DNA of 64,000 bases. Origin: Kitagawia praeruptora (taxonomy: Eukaryota; Streptophyta; Magnoliopsida; Apiales; Apiaceae). Positions within the stretch are counted from its first letter, which is position 1, and each line of letters starts with the position of its first letter. The position numbers and the translations under genes are program-made. The stretch lies in contig CM075354.1 of assembly GCA_037693485.1 (NCBI GenBank), forward strand, positions 57,459,501 through 57,523,500, in the 5' to 3' direction. Below the pieces are notes generated by a model that did not search any database, was not told the DNA's origin, and saw nothing but the letters and a program-made list of their open reading frames with translations. Below, piece by piece: positions 11,650-21,705 of the stretch.

Positions 11650-12158
11650 GCATTGCACATTTTATGCGACAAGATCTCGATCTCGATTTATTTCAACTTA
11701 AATTGATGAAACTGAAAACAGGCCCGTATAATGATTTGCCATGATTACGAAATTTTACAAGAGCCATCTTGAATGGTAATTATAAATAAAAATTATAAAA
11801 ATTATGTAAAATATATTAATGTACTCCATGATTCATTTCACTAAGCATAAAAAATTAAAAATTAGCCAACCTTATTATGTTGGTCATATTTGCTAAATAC
11901 CTGTAACAATATTTCATATTTTCATATTAAAATAAAATTTTTATTTATAATAATTTCAAATAGTAATAATATATTATTTTTAAAATATAATCATTCATTA
12001 TAACCTAACTCCATTGAAACAAAACATCTAAAAGGTTCAAGAAATTTTATGTAATCAGTATTTTAGATCATTGTAACCAATCATTTTAGTCAATACGAGA
12101 TGCTCTAAAACATCATTCCCCGTAATTTTAGGAAAATATTAGAGGTACAAAATTGATA
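11650..12158. other. AT-rich intergenic DNA, no gene
   Basis: I see no coding frame, RNA gene or complete transposon here. A fragment TTAGAGGTACAAAATTGATA near 12140 weakly recalls the TIR of the MITE at 9711-9901. Confidence 0.5.
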
Positions 12159-12362
12159 CCCCTACGTTCCAATATACATGTTTCTTTTCAAAAAAGAATT
12201 TGTCTTATTTTACATGTCCCTCTATTATTTCAATACAAAATTAAGGATAGTTTTCCAAAATTATCCCTACATTTATTACTTGAAAAATTTTATTCAATTA
12301 AGTAACATTTTTCTTAATATATGTAATTTTTATCAAAGATACATGTAAAGAGATCGAAGGAG
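12159..12362. mobile_element. Degenerate Stowaway MITE, 204 bp
   Basis: TA precedes CCCCTACGTTCC at the left end, and GATCGAAGGAG is followed by TA at the right end. The subterminal words TACATGTTTC and GATACATGTAAAG also pair. The termini have drifted from the Stowaway consensus. Confidence 0.6.
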
Positions 12363-12460
12363 TACGAACATCACGTGATACATCTTGATTTGGTGTAATA
12401 AAAATGGATACTTTACAATATTCACATTATCAATATATATCAACTAAAATATTTGATATT

Positions 12461-12660
12461 AATTGAGAAAAAGGTTCCTAAAGTTAACTTTAGGAAAATT
12501 TTCTAAAATAATCTTTAAAATTATATAATTTTAATTATTCACTACTTTTTATTTAATTGAATTCTGCAAAGGTATTAATAATTTTGATGACGTGTCTTGT
12601 TTTTATTGATTAATTTTAAGGAATTTTCCTAAAATTAACTTAATTAGGCTCCCTTAACCC
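12461..12660. mobile_element. MITE with about 40-bp TIRs and 8-bp target duplication
   Basis: The left arm (GGTTCCTAAAGTTAACTTTA, then GGAAAATT) and right arm (AATTTTCCTAAAATTAACTT, then AATTAGGCTCC) are inverted repeats. TTGATATT flanks both ends (12453-12460 and 12661-12668). The size suggests hAT, though the termini are not diagnostic. Confidence 0.65.
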
Positions 12661-12668
12661 TTGATATT

Positions 12669-13075
12669 TTTACGTCATAAATTCCAATTTATTTGAGAAC
12701 AATCTTTTTGTAAACATTTCTATACTTCTACCATTACTCTTAATTTTACCAATAACTTTTCCTTCTTTCAGACTTTCAGAATTTTGAAAACAATTGGTTT
12801 TGGGTTTTGAGCATGTTTATCAACTTGACTAGTACAATTTCAAATATTATTGTCTTACCGTTATTTTTAACGAATAAAATAACATTTCTGGATCTTGAAT
12901 GAGAAAGCATTGAATTTGGGACCATGGATTGAACATAACTGTCTGTGTTCAAATCTGGGTGACAACTGACAACTGACAAGGCATAACTTATACTCCTATC
13001 TCCGTACTTGTTGCATGTTCCCAACTTTCATTTAGGGGCGAAGCTTTGTAGGAGCCTAGGGTTGTCATAATACTA
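12669..13075. other. Intergenic DNA, no gene
   Basis: No gene or transposon ends were recognised. The reverse-strand frame at 12776-13024 has no domain. Confidence 0.5.
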
Positions 13076-13319
13076 CTCCCTGACTGGACATGTTTGCCAA
13101 CGCACACTTTTGATCATTAATGTCTTGAATTTCGTATTAATATTAAGGGTCTTGCTCAGGTGAGAACCCACAATTAAAATGAGAACTAAGATCTAATCTC
13201 AGCCACACAAATTTTAAACCTCTTTTAATCACAACCACACATTAAATACATACCCACTACACAGCATACACACACTGCACACATACATGTGTATGCTACC
13301 TACACAAAAAACCAACCCC

Positions 13320-13441
13320 CCACCCACCCACCCACCCACCCACCCACCCACCCACCCACCGTCCGTCCGTCCATCCGTCTGTCAGCCTCCCGCCACCCAC
13401 CCACCCACCGTCCGTCCGTCCATCCGTCTGTCAGCCTCCCG
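13320..13441. repeat. CCCA microsatellite and 46-bp doublet
   Basis: A run of CCCA units passes into two direct copies of a unit of about 46 bp holding CCGTCCGTCCGTCCATCCG and TCTGTCAGCCTCCCG. The proline/threonine-rich frames across it are artefacts of the repeat. Confidence 0.85.
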
Positions 13442-13949
13442 CCACCACCACCTGCCCATCTCCTTGTTTTCGGTCACCACCATCGTCACCAACATGAATC
13501 CATCTCGAATTATACTTTTCATTGAATTCTTCTTTGTTTTAAAATGATTGTGCATAATTAAGTTCTCTTCATTATTAGTTTTCATTGTAGTGCTTTTTTG
13601 TTGAAAAGTGTGGTGAATCATATGTTGTTTATATACTGTATAGTTAATTGCTTGTTAATTATGTAGATCTAATAGTTACATCTTAAGTTTATTAACATTC
13701 ACCTATTTACGTACACTGTAAGCTATAGCTATAATAGAAATGTGAATAACTACATCTTAATACGCAAACTGTTCTGGCTTTGTTCTGAGTTGGTGAGAAG
13801 TGATGCTGCTGCGACTTTTTTCTTTTTTTTTTTAATTTTTCGTTTGGAATTTGGTGATTGATAGTAATTTTGGTGGAATTTGTGGTGATTTTTGAGCTGT
13901 TGGTGGTGATTTGTTGGTGGTGGTAGGAGATGGCGACGGCAATGGGGTA

Positions 13950-14160
13950 GTTTGTGGTGGTGATTTTTCATTTTCCGGTGGTATTTTGTGTTTTCCGGTA
14001 ATCGAAGTGGTGATTTTTGTGTTTCTGGTGGTGATTTCTGTGTTTCCGGTGGTGATTTTTGTGTTTCTGGTGGTGATTTCTGGTTTGGCGGTGGTGATTT
14101 TATGTTTCCGGTGGTGATTTTCAGGTGGTCGCCGGAGGTGGTGGTGGTCGCTGGTGGTGG
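13950..14160. repeat. Minisatellite of GGTGGTGATTTTTGTGTTTC units
   Basis: About seven imperfect copies of a unit of about 21 bp, GGTGGTGATTT followed by YTGTGTTTCY, lie in the right half of the TIR element. The repeated valine/phenylalanine/glycine frames on the forward strand are by-products. Confidence 0.8.
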
Positions 14161-14812
14161 TGGCCGGGTGGTTGAATTAGAAAGAAGATGGGTGGTTGAA
14201 TTAAAAAGAAAATGATGAAATCCCAAAATATTAAAATATTAAATGAATGGTAAAAGATGAATATAATGTATTTAAATGGGTGAATAGGATTAGATCTCAT
14301 ATCTCACCATAAGTGGTGGTTCTCACCTGAGCAAGACTATATTAAATATAAAAACTTTATTGTATTAAAGTACTCATAAATACGAATCCAACAAGATCAC
14401 TCATGACTATATTTGGTCTTATAGATTAGACGTAAATTAGTAATTTGTCTCATGTTATGAACAGTCCCGACATATGAAACGAGAATGATAATATGAGACG
14501 GAGGGAGAAATAAATAATATTAATAATGTATGTTAAAATTTATATAATTTTATATTTTTATTTATATGTTTATGTAAAAATAATTTTTGATCTTTACTGA
14601 ATAAAAATCTTGGTCCTTACAAAATAAAATTTTAGATGGGTTTTGTGATTTGAACGAACGTAGGACGTTACTATATATAAGTGTTTGACTAGTACTTTTG
14701 TGTATTTGATTTATTGGACACTTTATCATGTTGACGAAAAAAAAAAGAATTTGACAGATTGATGTCGTTTTAAGGTAACATAATTTAAAAAGATGATTAA
14801 AACTAAATCCTA

Positions 14813-15347
14813 CTCCATCTGTCCCATAAAACTTTTCCCACTTTCCTTTTCGGGGCATTCAAAATACTTTTCCCCTTTCTATTTTAAGTCATAAAATAAC
14901 TATATTCAATACCCACTACCCCACCCACTACTCCTTAAAATAATATTAAGTACCCACTATTCCACCTACTAACCCTTAAAAACAATACTCCCTCCGTTCC
15001 AAAAAACATTTTCTGTTTACTTTGGACACGTTTGCCAACGCACACTTTTAATCGTTAATATCTTTAGTTTCGTATTAGTATCAAATTTAAAAACTTCACT
15101 GTATTAAAGTACTAATAAATACGAATCCAACAAGATCACTCATGACTATATTTTATCTTATAAATTATGCGTCAATTAGTAGTCAATCGCTTAGAATGAA
15201 CAGTGCTCAAAGTCAAACCCAGAAAGATATTTAGGAACAGAGGGAGTATTCAATACCCACTATTCCACCCACTACTCTTTAAAAGCCCATTTTTCTTAAA
15301 ATCCGTATTTTTTCCCAAACGAGCAAAGTTTTTAGGCACGAAGGAAG
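14813..15347. mobile_element. Stowaway-like MITE carrying a second Stowaway
   Basis: TA precedes CTCCATCTGTCCC on the left, and GGCACGAAGGAAG is followed by TA on the right. The inner copy at 14988-15246 splits it. The flanking halves share ATACCCACTATTCCACC-type words. Confidence 0.65.
14988..15246. mobile_element. Stowaway MITE, 259 bp, near-consensus ends
   Basis: The ends are CTCCCTCCGTTCC and GGAACAGAGGGAG with TA on each side. It is a sister copy of the interrupted MITE at 13076-14507. Its better preserved ends suggest the younger insertion. Confidence 0.85.
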
Positions 15348-15699
15348 TATTAACGATTCAATAGTAATTGGAGAAACAAAATTCAAAAATGATCTGTTTG
15401 ACAGAAAAGATATGAATTTGATCTGCCCAACTAAGAATCTTTCTATATATAATACGTCAACATAGGAAAAATATTATGAGATTTTTTAATGTACTTGAAA
15501 AGTCAAATTTGCCCCTACCCATTCTGATTTGTACATGGGTCAGTATTTGCTGAGACAAAATTGCATATGAAAAGATAGAATTACAACACGCTTATTCTAA
15601 AATGGGCTAGGAACCCTTACCCGCCTGTTTCCGCCATTCCCAAAATTAGCTGAGGTTTTTCATTCATAGATGACTTCGGTAGACGGAGTTTACATGTTT

Positions 15700-15884
15700 A
15701 GGTGCTGATGATCAGTATAATTGTATCGAACCAAGTCGAAGCTTGTGTGTTAGTGTATTCTTCGATCGGTGATCCTTTTTTGTCAGCACCCTTTGGAGAT
15801 CACAGAATTGACGTTGGGCCTTCCTATGGGTCGTGAGGTGATCGTGTTCGTCTGGTTGAGCATCTCAATTATGCGAGTCTCTCA
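15700..15884 (+). pseudogene. Exon-like segment in the Helitron 5' region
   Basis: A GC-balanced stretch runs to a good donor site (CTCTCAG followed by GTAATTG near 15885). It resembles a first exon or 5' leader. The forward frame at 15769-16020 runs through the putative intron and has no known domain. Function is not recognised. From here to 16820 nothing else is evident. Confidence 0.3.
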
Positions 15885-16825
15885 GGTAATTGTATGGTTT
15901 ATACCTTTTGTTCATATATCATCTCATTTTTTTGCTAGAATGTATTTGAGTGGATTTGAGACTCATGGGCAAATCCGTGTCGGATCAAAACTGGAAATAA
16001 CCAAAATTCGAGGCTTCTAGATCATTGATTTTGTTTGAAAATTGTGTGTGTATTTGTATCATGTACGGTAGAATTAGGTTTGAACCTATTCTATCAAGCC
16101 GAATTCGAGTATTCTAGACTCAAGCTATGATATTAGATAATAGATTTCATTTGTAAATTTTATGTGTGTGTATATCCGGTACACTATTATAGAATAGCAT
16201 TAGTGAAAATTAAAACTTAAGGAGATATTAATTTATTGTTGTATACACTGCGTACATTTGTTCTCTGCTAATGAACAGTGTACTTTACATTTTTTGTGGC
16301 ACAGTATTTTTTACTGTACATGAAAGGTATAGTAAAAGAATTATCGAGCAAAAATAAATTATTCCCACATGTGTTTCTCAGCAATTCTAAGTTGATTCAA
16401 GTTTGCATGAACTTGCTTATATTTTATTTTACTTTGAAATAGAGTGTTAGCATTGTGGTGTACCCTGCACTCTACGTAAGTTTGGTTTGTTTTCACTGGA
16501 TTATAGATATATGTTTCATGTACATCACTACACATTAATACAATATATTTTATAAGTCACGCCGCAAAGTAACACATTCAGGTGGTCCTTTTATGTTAAC
16601 AATAGTCAAGCGTTGACATTCCCTTGGTCACTTGTAGTGACACCTCAGTCCTAACAGCTGGTGGTAATTTTTTTGATGTAGAATATGAAGTCACTTTTTT
16701 TCTATGAAAGACTATGAATATGTACATTTATACCGTTGCTATTTTGTTTTTTGTGTGCCTGCTCCCTCATTTGTGGACATTAAATGCCTTACAATATACA
16801 TTTCCAGATTGAGAGATATGCACAG

Positions 16826-17048
16826 ACTAGAAATATAGAGACGATTAATAGAATCGTTTATTGAGAAGAAGAATAATTCTCATATATCTTTCTGTCATCT
16901 TTACAATGTATATATAGAGTATGCTACACCGACATCCTATACAAACCTAAAGTATTTATGGTAATACAATCAAACAATATCAAGAAGATATTCTAGCTGT
17001 ACAATATATTTTAGAGTATATTCAGGGATTCTGATTTGATTTCTGACA
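16826..17048 (-). repeat. 3' LTR of the young Copia element
   Basis: 223 bp. On the reverse strand it starts TGTCAGAAATC and ends TATTTCTAGT. A TATATATA box lies at about 16909-16916. It differs from the 5' LTR by one C/T transition. Confidence 0.93.
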
Positions 17049-17060
17049 CCCTCCCTCAAG
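17049..17060 (-). promoter_or_regulatory. Polypurine tract
   Basis: On the reverse strand CTTGAGGGAGGG sits directly before the 3' LTR, where plus-strand DNA synthesis is primed. The pol stop codon TGA (17056-17058) lies within it. Confidence 0.85.
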
Positions 17061-20000
17061 GTGGAGCATAGATATCATGGATGCCCAGCTTGACAAGAGA
17101 ATCTTCAAAATCTGAATTCGACAAGGCCTTGGTTAACATGTCCGCAACCTGCCCTTTTGTACAAACATATGGTACTTCAATTTCCTTGCTTTCTAGCTTC
17201 TCATATATGAAGTTCCTATCAAGTTCCACATGCTTTGTTCGATCATGTTGAACAGGATTTTCAGCAATTTTAATTGCCGACTGATTATCACAAAACAATC
17301 TCATAGGACTTTGTGAAGAGTAACCTAGCTCCTCCATAAGACCTTTCAACCATAGCAATTCACATATACCTTTTACCATTGCTCGATACTCTGCCTCTGC
17401 ACTCGACAATGAAACCACCTTCTGTTTCTTACTTTTCCAAGTCACAAGATTCCCCCCAACAAACGTAAGATAACCAGAAGTTGACTTTCTATCTCCTTTA
17501 TCAGCCCACGAAGCATCTGAGTACCCTAGAATATCTGTATGACCATGTTTTGAGAACAACAGACCCTTCCCCGGTGCTGACTTTAAATATCGCAGAATTC
17601 TCACAACTGCATCCATATGTTGCTTACCCGGATTATGCATGAATCTACTCACCACACTTACAGCATATGCAATATCTGGCCTAGTATGTGACAAATAGAT
17701 TAGTCGACCCACTATCCTTTGATACCTCCCTTTATTTGCTGGAATCTGGTCAGAACACTCTTCTAGACCATGATTTTGTTCCATTGGAGACTTAATTGGC
17801 TCACAATCAAGCATACCTGTATCTTTCAATAAGTCCAGCACATATTTACGTTGTGACAGAAATATACCTTGATTGGAACGATTAACTTCAATGCCTAAAA
17901 AATACTTTAGGTTCCCCAAATCCTTCATGTTGAACTCCTGGGAGAGATAACACTTCAATTTCTCCATCTCTGCTAGATCATTCCCTGTCACTATTATATC
18001 GTCCACATATACAATAAGAGCTGTAATTTTATCACCCACTTTCTTTAAGAACAGAGTATGATCAGCATTACTATGTTTATATCCATACTTTCTCATAACA
18101 GAACGAAATTTACCAAACCATTCTCTTGGAGATTGCCGTAAGCCATATATAGTCTTCTTCAGCCTACAAACCAACTGAACAGAACTGTTAGGAACACAAT
18201 ATCCTGGTGGCACTGACATGTACACTTCCTCCTTCAAATCTCCGTGAAGAAACGCATTTTTCACATCATATTGATGTAAATGCCAATCACGATTCGCTGC
18301 CAGAGATAATAAAACCCGTATGGTATTGAGTTTTGCAACAGGAGCGAAGGTCTCCTCGTAATCAACCCCATAGGTCTGGGTAAATCCTTGAGCAACAAGT
18401 CTTGCCTTCCTTCTATTGATCGAGCCATCTGGATTCTGTTTAATGGTGTACACCCATCTACAACCAACCGTTTTCTTTCCTTCTGGCAACGGAACCAATT
18501 CCCATGTCTCGTTCTCCTGCAATGTTGTCATCTCTTCTCTCATAGCTTCTGCCCATCTCACATCCGATAATGCTTCACTGACTTTACTCGGAATATGTAT
18601 TGCAGAAATATTATTAGCAAAAGTTACAGATGATTCTGCTAGCCTGTGAGTAGATACATAGTGAGCAATCGGATATTTGGATCTTTTAACTGGTTCCGGG
18701 GAAAATCTCTCTGCTGGTACCCCACGGTTACTTCTTGGTGGTAAATGATATCTGTCACAATTAGCATGCTTAGAAATATTGTTAGTATTATCTTCCAAAT
18801 TTTTACTTACCTCAGAATAATCAGCTTGAGGAGAATCAGGTGTGGGTACTATAGATGAGAGAGAGAGTTCTTCAGCACTAGTAGTATTCTGTCCATGCTC
18901 TACTGGAACACTGTCTGGAACACTGTTTGGAACACTGTCAAGTACAGTGCCTGTGTCTGTAACTTGTTCTAAAACACTTTCTGGAATAAAATTATCTGGA
19001 AATAACTCCATCCAATTCACTTCTTCAACACTATTACTCCCTCCCGGAAGATGTGAATCAAGTACTGATGAGTCGTAAAACATCTCGTGTTCAGAAAAGG
19101 TCACATCCATGGACACATAAAATTTACGGGTAGGAGGATGGTAACAACGATATCCCTTTTGAAAAGGATGATAACCCACAAAAACACATTTCAAAGCACA
19201 CGGGTCAAGCTTGCTACGTAGATGTTTCTGTAAATTGACAAATGCAACACACCCAAAAACACGTGAAGGGATAGTAAGACAAGATGGAATATCTACGAAG
19301 GAAGCAAGTTTATCCAATGGTGTTTTAAATTGCAGAACACTTGTTGGAACACGATTGAGAAGATGAACAGCAGTAGTAATAGCTTCTTCCCACCACTGTG
19401 GTTTCATATTTGCACCAATTAAACTTGCACGTGTAATTTCAAGTAATTGCCTATTTTTTCTTTCAGCCACACCGTTCTGCTGTGGGGTATCAACACAAGT
19501 AGTCTCATGAAGAATCCCATGTTCCTTAAAATATTCTTTCAAAAATTTGTTTATGAATTCTCCACCATTATCAGAACGGAGAACTTGTAAATTTCCAGAA
19601 AATTGGGTTTTGATCATTTTATGAAAATTCTGAAAAAGTTGAGCTACTTCACTTTTCTGTTTCATTAAATAGAGCCAAGTCATGCGAGTACAATCGTCAA
19701 CAAATATGACAAACCAACGAAATCCTGAAGTTGTTGTAGTGGGAGATGGCCCCCAAACATCTGAATGAATCAATGAAAAAGGTGTACTCTTTTTATTATG
19801 ACTTGGTAGATACGAAACACGGTGACTTTTTGCCAAAATACATGTTTGACAATGAAAATCTGAAGGTTTACATTCAGAAAATAATGCAGGAAACAAATAC
19901 TCTAGATAGCCAAAAGACACATGACCCAAACGTCGATGCCACAACCAAATTTGATCTTTTTTATTAGAGGAAGTAGAACCTTTTGCAGACATGGCAAGAC

Positions 20001-21039
20001 TTGCACAAACATCATCAACGTAGTATAAACCCTCTCTCTTAGTACCACGCCCAATTATCTCCCCGCTGCTGATATCCTGGAGAAGACAAAAATTGGGATA
20101 TATTAATACTAAACATTTTAATTGTGAAGTGACTTGTGGCACAGATAACAAATTATTAGAGAGATTAGGAATCAACAAAGTGTGTTCCAAAGATAGTGAT
20201 GATGTTAAATCAACTCTTCCAGCTCCAGTAACAGGGTATGAAACACCATTTGCATTGACAATAGTGGAACACTTAGGCAAACAATGATCACGTAAAAGAG
20301 ACGAATCAAAAGTCATATGATTCGTAGCACCGGAGTCAAGGATCCAGCCATTATCCCTTGCTAAATTAGTAGCAACTAATGCCTTACCTTGACTACCTGA
20401 CTTTTGTGCAAGAGCGGAATCAACTATAGAATGAGAGACTGGTATTTCCACCGGCTGAGGAGATGATTCCATCGACTGTGAAGATGCCGTACATAAAGCC
20501 ACCTTCCCCTTGACTCTGGACCTCAACCTTTCTTTATGATCATTCCACCATTCTGGGTATCCATTCTTCTTGAAACACGTCTCAATGAGATGTCCGTTAC
20601 TGCCACAATAAGAACACTTTCCACTTGCCGCTGTTGAAGAATTTTGTTGAGAAAGAGAAGGCTGAACATATCTTTTAGCCACCATTGCAACCTGAGATAC
20701 ATCTCCTTGACTCAGCATTGTATTACGACGCTGCTCTTCCCGTCGTAGTGTTGAAAATACAACTTCAGTGCTAGGAAGCGGATCAGTACGTAAGATTTCT
20801 CCTCGGATATAATCATATGTGTCATCCAATCCTGCAAGAAACACATAAACACGTTCTTCTTCAATTTCAGCCAATCGTACCTTAATAACATCTGCCTGAG
20901 TAAACGTGATGGGTTTACGATGATCAAGTTCCTGCCAAATAAACTTCAAATCTGAATAGTAATTTGAAATAGGTCTTCCTCCCTGCTTCATAGACATTGC
21001 CTTTCGAGACAAATCATAAATTATAGATTTATCACCACC
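17056..21039 (-). CDS. Copia gag-pol polyprotein, part after the internal stop
   Basis: This is an open frame of 1,327 codons downstream of the TAG at 21040-21042 and in the same frame as the gag start. It encodes the rest of gag with a CCHC zinc knuckle (20575-20616), aspartic protease with the DSG triad (catalytic Asp at 20335-20337), integrase with GAG-pre/HHCC domain (about 19860-19960) and catalytic core including SDNGGEF (about 19558-19578) and a downstream ERKNR, reverse transcriptase with YVDDIIV (about 17990-18010), and RNase H with AEAEYRAM (about 17380-17405). All key residues are present. The product would form virus-like particles, reverse-transcribe and integrate the element. 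Translation would require passing the stop codon or starting internally. Confidence 0.93.
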   Translation of the reverse strand, partial: GGDKSIIYDLSRKAMSMKQGGRPISNYYSDLKFIWQELDHRKPITFTQADVIKVRLAEIEEERVYVFLAGLDDTYDYIRGEILRTDPLPSTEVVFSTLRREEQRRNTMLSQGDVSQVAMVAKRYVQPSLSQQNSSTAASGKCSYCGSNGHLIETCFKKNGYPEWWNDHKERLRSRVKGKVALCTASSQSMESSPQPVEIPVSHSIVDSALAQKSGSQGKALVATNLARDNGWILDSGATNHMTFDSSLLRDHCLPKCSTIVNANGVSYPVTGAGRVDLTSSLSLEHTLLIPNLSNNLLSVPQVTSQLKCLVLIYPNFCLLQDISSGEIIGRGTKREGLYYVDDVCASLAMSAKGSTSSNKKDQIWLWHRRLGHVSFGYLEYLFPALFSECKPSDFHCQTCILAKSHRVSYLPSHNKKSTPFSLIHSDVWGPSPTTTTSGFRWFVIFVDDCTRMTWLYLMKQKSEVAQLFQNFHKMIKTQFSGNLQVLRSDNGGEFINKFLKEYFKEHGILHETTCVDTPQQNGVAERKNRQLLEITRASLIGANMKPQWWEEAITTAVHLLNRVPTSVLQFKTPLDKLASFVDIPSCLTIPSRVFGCVAFVNLQKHLRSKLDPCALKCVFVGYHPFQKGYRCYHPPTRKFYVSMDVTFSEHEMFYDSSVLDSHLPGGSNSVEEVNWMELFPDNFIPESVLEQVTDTGTVLDSVPNSVPDSVPVEHGQNTTSAEELSLSSIVPTPDSPQADYSEVSKNLEDNTNNISKHANCDRYHLPPRSNRGVPAERFSPEPVKRSKYPIAHYVSTHRLAESSVTFANNISAIHIPSKVSEALSDVRWAEAMREEMTTLQENETWELVPLPEGKKTVGCRWVYTIKQNPDGSINRRKARLVAQGFTQTYGVDYEETFAPVAKLNTIRVLLSLAANRDWHLHQYDVKNAFLHGDLKEEVYMSVPPGYCVPNSSVQLVCRLKKTIYGLRQSPREWFGKFRSVMRKYGYKHSNADHTLFLKKVGDKITALIVYVDDIIVTGNDLAEMEKLKCYLSQEFNMKDLGNLKYFLGIEVNRSNQGIFLSQRKYVLDLLKDTGMLDCEPIKSPMEQNHGLEECSDQIPANKGRYQRIVGRLIYLSHTRPDIAYAVSVVSRFMHNPGKQHMDAVVRILRYLKSAPGKGLLFSKHGHTDILGYSDASWADKGDRKSTSGYLTFVGGNLVTWKSKKQKVVSLSSAEAEYRAMVKGICELLWLKGLMEELGYSSQSPMRLFCDNQSAIKIAENPVQHDRTKHVELDRNFIYEKLESKEIEVPYVCTKGQVADMLTKALSNSDFEDSLVKLGIHDIYAPP

Positions 21040-21426
21040 CTAAAAAAAGGTGCGACTAGCAGCATCCCAAACCTCCTTTGAAGTGGGTAGACGAATAAAC
21101 AACATCATGACATCAGTTTCCATAGAATTAATAAGCCATCCCTTTACGATAGCATCATCCATGATCCATTTATCATAAGTTGTATCACCAACATCAGGTT
21201 GCTTTGTAGTACCGGTAATAAACCCCTTTTTACCTCTCCCAACAATGAACATAGTCACAAACTGGGACCAAACATCATAATTAGAACCTCCTTTCAATTT
21301 AATTCCACCTGGAATTGACATTGGTTCTGAAGCTATCATCATGTTCATTGTTGGAGTACTCATCGAGGAGATAGTAGATCCACCCGTTGAAGAATCAAGA
21401 GAAGAATCGGTACTGGTATTCACCAT
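21040..21426 (-). CDS. Copia gag, N-terminal 128 codons up to an in-frame TAG
   Basis: It starts with ATG about 40 bp downstream of the primer site. After a serine/threonine-rich leader it has the Copia gag N-terminal signature (LKGGSNYDVWSQFV) and continues to DAASRTFF, where TAG interrupts. The next codons continue the same frame into the large pol-containing frame, so this is a nonsense mutation and not a frameshift. The T run just before the stop could also make this a slippage-prone site; that is speculation. Confidence 0.88.
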   Translation of the reverse strand: MVNTSTDSSLDSSTGGSTISSMSTPTMNMMIASEPMSIPGGIKLKGGSNYDVWSQFVTMFIVGRGKKGFITGTTKQPDVGDTTYDKWIMDDAIVKGWLINSMETDVMMLFIRLPTSKEVWDAASRTFF

Positions 21427-21464
21427 GGTAACAGGTGTAGAGCGATCGATTATAGAGAGCAGTA

Positions 21465-21477
21465 GGCTCTGATACCA
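21465..21477 (-). promoter_or_regulatory. Primer binding site, initiator tRNA-Met
   Basis: On the reverse strand TGGTATCAGAGCC lies 0-1 bp from the 5' LTR end and matches the standard plant tRNA-iMet primer site. Confidence 0.92.
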
Positions 21478-21700
21478 ACTAGAAATATAGAGACGATTAA
21501 TAGAATCGTTTATTGAGAAGAAGAATAATTCTCATATATCTTTCTGTCATCTTTACAATGTATATATAGAGTATGTTACACCGACATCCTATACAAACCT
21601 AAAGTATTTATGGTAATACAATCAAACAATATCAAGAAGATATTCTAGCTGTACAATATATTTTAGAGTATATTCAGGGATTCTGATTTGATTTCTGACA
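21478..21700 (-). repeat. 5' LTR of the young Copia element
   Basis: 223 bp. It carries the promoter, with TATATATA at 21561-21568 in both orientations. It is identical to the 3' LTR except for one base. Confidence 0.93.
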
Positions 21701-21705
21701 CACAG

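Larger units (their letters stand above)
13147..14338. mobile_element. 1.2-kb TIR element nested in a Stowaway MITE
   Basis: The ends GGTCTTGCTCAGGTGAGAAC and GTTCTCACCTGAGCAAGAC are inverted repeats, continued by a subterminal GATCTAAT pair. The direct repeat ATATTAA flanks it (13140-13146 and 14339-14345). Because the interrupted Stowaway can be reconstructed from its relative, the boundaries are firm to a few bases. The interior carries two minisatellites and no transposase. The superfamily is undecided (Mutator or hAT); the flanking repeat is 7 bp. Confidence 0.75.
13076..14507. mobile_element. Stowaway MITE interrupted by a 1.2-kb element
   Basis: The left half (13076-13146) begins TA then CTCCCTGACTGGACATG. 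The right half (14339-14507) ends GAGACGGAGGGAG. Removing the insert gives a sequence collinear with the intact Stowaway at 14988-15246: both have TTTGCCAACGCACACTTTT on the left and CCAACAAGATCACTCATGAC on the right. The right TA is mutated. Confidence 0.8.
16826..21700 (-). mobile_element. Young Copia LTR retrotransposon, 4,875 bp
   Basis: Two 223-bp LTRs differ at one base. The perfect 5-bp target duplication CACAG (16821-16825 and 21701-21705) flanks the element. Reading on the reverse strand, the order is LTR, primer site for initiator tRNA-Met, gag-pol in one frame, a polypurine tract overlapping the stop codon, LTR. The domain order gag, protease, integrase, reverse transcriptase, RNase H defines Ty1/Copia. 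The only visible coding defect is one TAG codon in gag. The element interrupts the Helitron. Confidence 0.95.

Noticed and set aside
13287..13547. Proline/threonine-rich secreted protein
   Set aside because: The frames arise from a CCCA microsatellite and its 46-bp doublet; overlapping frames look equally repetitive.
13750..14226. 158-codon reverse-strand protein with PPETQKS repeats
   Set aside because: It is the reverse translation of the GGTGGTGATTT minisatellite inside a TIR element.
17600..20950. Short frames on the forward strand and other reverse frames across the Copia element
   Set aside because: They overlap the gag-pol frame and have no independent support.
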